The translations under genes were made by a program, and so were the position numbers. The notes under the pieces were generated by a model, which was not told the origin of the DNA, ran no database searches, and saw only the letters and a program-made list of their open reading frames with translations. DNA of 31,532 nt, taken from an uncultured Ellagibacter sp. Its GTDB lineage: Bacteria; Actinomycetota; Coriobacteriia; Coriobacteriales; Eggerthellaceae. The stretch lies in NCBI RefSeq assembly GCF_934636505.1, contig NZ_CAKUAL010000018.1, forward strand, positions 1 to 31,532, given 5' to 3'. Below, in pieces: positions 30,988 through 31,532 of the stretch (its first letter is position 1; each line of letters begins with the position of its first letter).

Positions 30988-31532
30988 TTGCAAACCCAGC
31001 AAACCACCTCCCCCGCACGCGAGCGCCTTGTCCGCACGCTTGCCGCCCTGCTTCTGGCAGTGAGCCTGTGCCTTCCCTCGCTTAGCGGGTGCGCAGGCGG
31101 CGAAAGCGTCGCGAACGGGGACAATGCGACAAGCTCGCAGCAAGTTTCCGCAGGCAGTGCCGCCGCGAAGCTATCCGATATCCCCGAGTACTCAGGTGCG
31201 CTCTGCATCGATATCAACGAGGGGCAACCTGGATTCTCCGCCGATGACGCGGCGCACGGGTCGTTCATGGAATTCAGCGAGCTCGACTTCGAGGGGCGCT
31301 GCGGCACGGCGTTCGGCCTTATTGGACCCGAGACTGTCTCCAATGCCGAGCGCGGCGACATCTCGCAGGTTCACCCTTCGGGCTGGGTCCAGCATCGCTA
31401 CAGCTTCGTCGACCGCGAGATGCTCTACAACCGCAGCCACCTCATTGCGCACCAACTGTGCGGCGAGGACGCCAACGAGCGCAACCTCATCACCGGCACG
31501 CGCACGATGAACGCCGTGGGGATGACCTATTA
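30988..31532 (+). CDS. Lipoprotein DNA/RNA non-specific endonuclease (3' end beyond window)
   Basis: The frame is open to the window edge (181 codons seen). A lipoprotein signal is present: TLAALLLAVSLCLPSLSGC, with lipidation at Cys35, so the protein is exported and membrane-anchored. The following region resembles EndA/streptodornase nucleases of the beta-beta-alpha-metal class: ERGDISQVHPSGW (121-133) and LYNRSHLIAHQLCGEDANERNLITGTRTMN (146-175). Catalytic His151 is in an N-R-S-H variant of the D-R-G-H motif, and the metal ligand is probably Asn163 or Asn166. It probably degrades extracellular DNA for nutrients or defence. TTG 30988 has GGAAGGA eight bases upstream; ATG 30961 is in frame but lacks one. 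Confidence 0.85.
   Translation, partial: MQTQQTTSPARERLVRTLAALLLAVSLCLPSLSGCAGGESVANGDNATSSQQVSAGSAAAKLSDIPEYSGALCIDINEGQPGFSADDAAHGSFMEFSELDFEGRCGTAFGLIGPETVSNAERGDISQVHPSGWVQHRYSFVDREMLYNRSHLIAHQLCGEDANERNLITGTRTMNAVGMTY

Overview
The window looks like a chromosome segment from a GC-rich, strictly anaerobic gut actinobacterium, most likely class Coriobacteriia, family Eggerthellaceae. This is inferred from gene content and style, not from a marker gene: an [FeFe]-hydrogenase with its three maturases, a molybdenum hydroxylase set, an EFR1-type flavodoxin remnant, WYL and MarR regulators, and REP-like repeats with a RAYT transposase. No rRNA, tRNA or CRISPR array was seen.

Layout. 1-2.7 kb: the start of a probable TetR-type regulator runs off the left edge, behind three copies of a 15-bp operator-like box, followed by a short UvrA paralogue. 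2.8-6.2 kb: a SAM methyltransferase, a tRNA-dihydrouridine synthase, a flavodoxin remnant, and a coupled MarR regulator / SMR efflux pair. 6.2-10.3 kb: an accessory island with a zinc-ribbon (DUF4428-like) gene, a Tat-type lipoprotein with YD-like repeats, and a RAYT transposase between perfect 24-bp inverted repeats. A 770-bp direct duplication carries a 5'-truncated second copy of the zinc-ribbon gene. Several REP units and two modules carrying the RAYT gene's 3' end also lie here.

10.4-16.3 kb: a purine or related N-heterocycle module. It has FAD, [2Fe-2S] and molybdopterin subunits of a xanthine-dehydrogenase-type enzyme (minus strand, overlapping genes), a divergent MocA-like cofactor cytidylyltransferase, and an NCS2 purine permease. 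A strong potential G-quadruplex follows the stop codon of the Mo subunit. 16.4-23.9 kb: a five-gene hydrogenase operon read leftwards, in the order NuoF-FeS/GltD fusion, hydA, hydE, hydG, hydF. Genes overlap or are tightly spaced. Upstream is a perfect 17-bp palindrome inside helically phased TGTCACA repeats. The structural partner suggests a glutamate-synthase-like NAD(P)H flavoprotein rather than the classical HydABC bifurcating complex.

24.1-27.9 kb: an SDR oxidoreductase, an acetamidase/formamidase-family enzyme and an APC permease, all on the plus strand. 28.0-31.5 kb: a small CxCPxC protein, a HIRAN-domain protein divergent from a WYL regulator, an unknown 208-aa protein, and the start of a lipoprotein DNA/RNA non-specific nuclease cut by the right edge.

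Many long ORFs lie antisense to these genes, including ones of 743 and 1179 codons. They are by-products of GC-rich codon usage and are not annotated.
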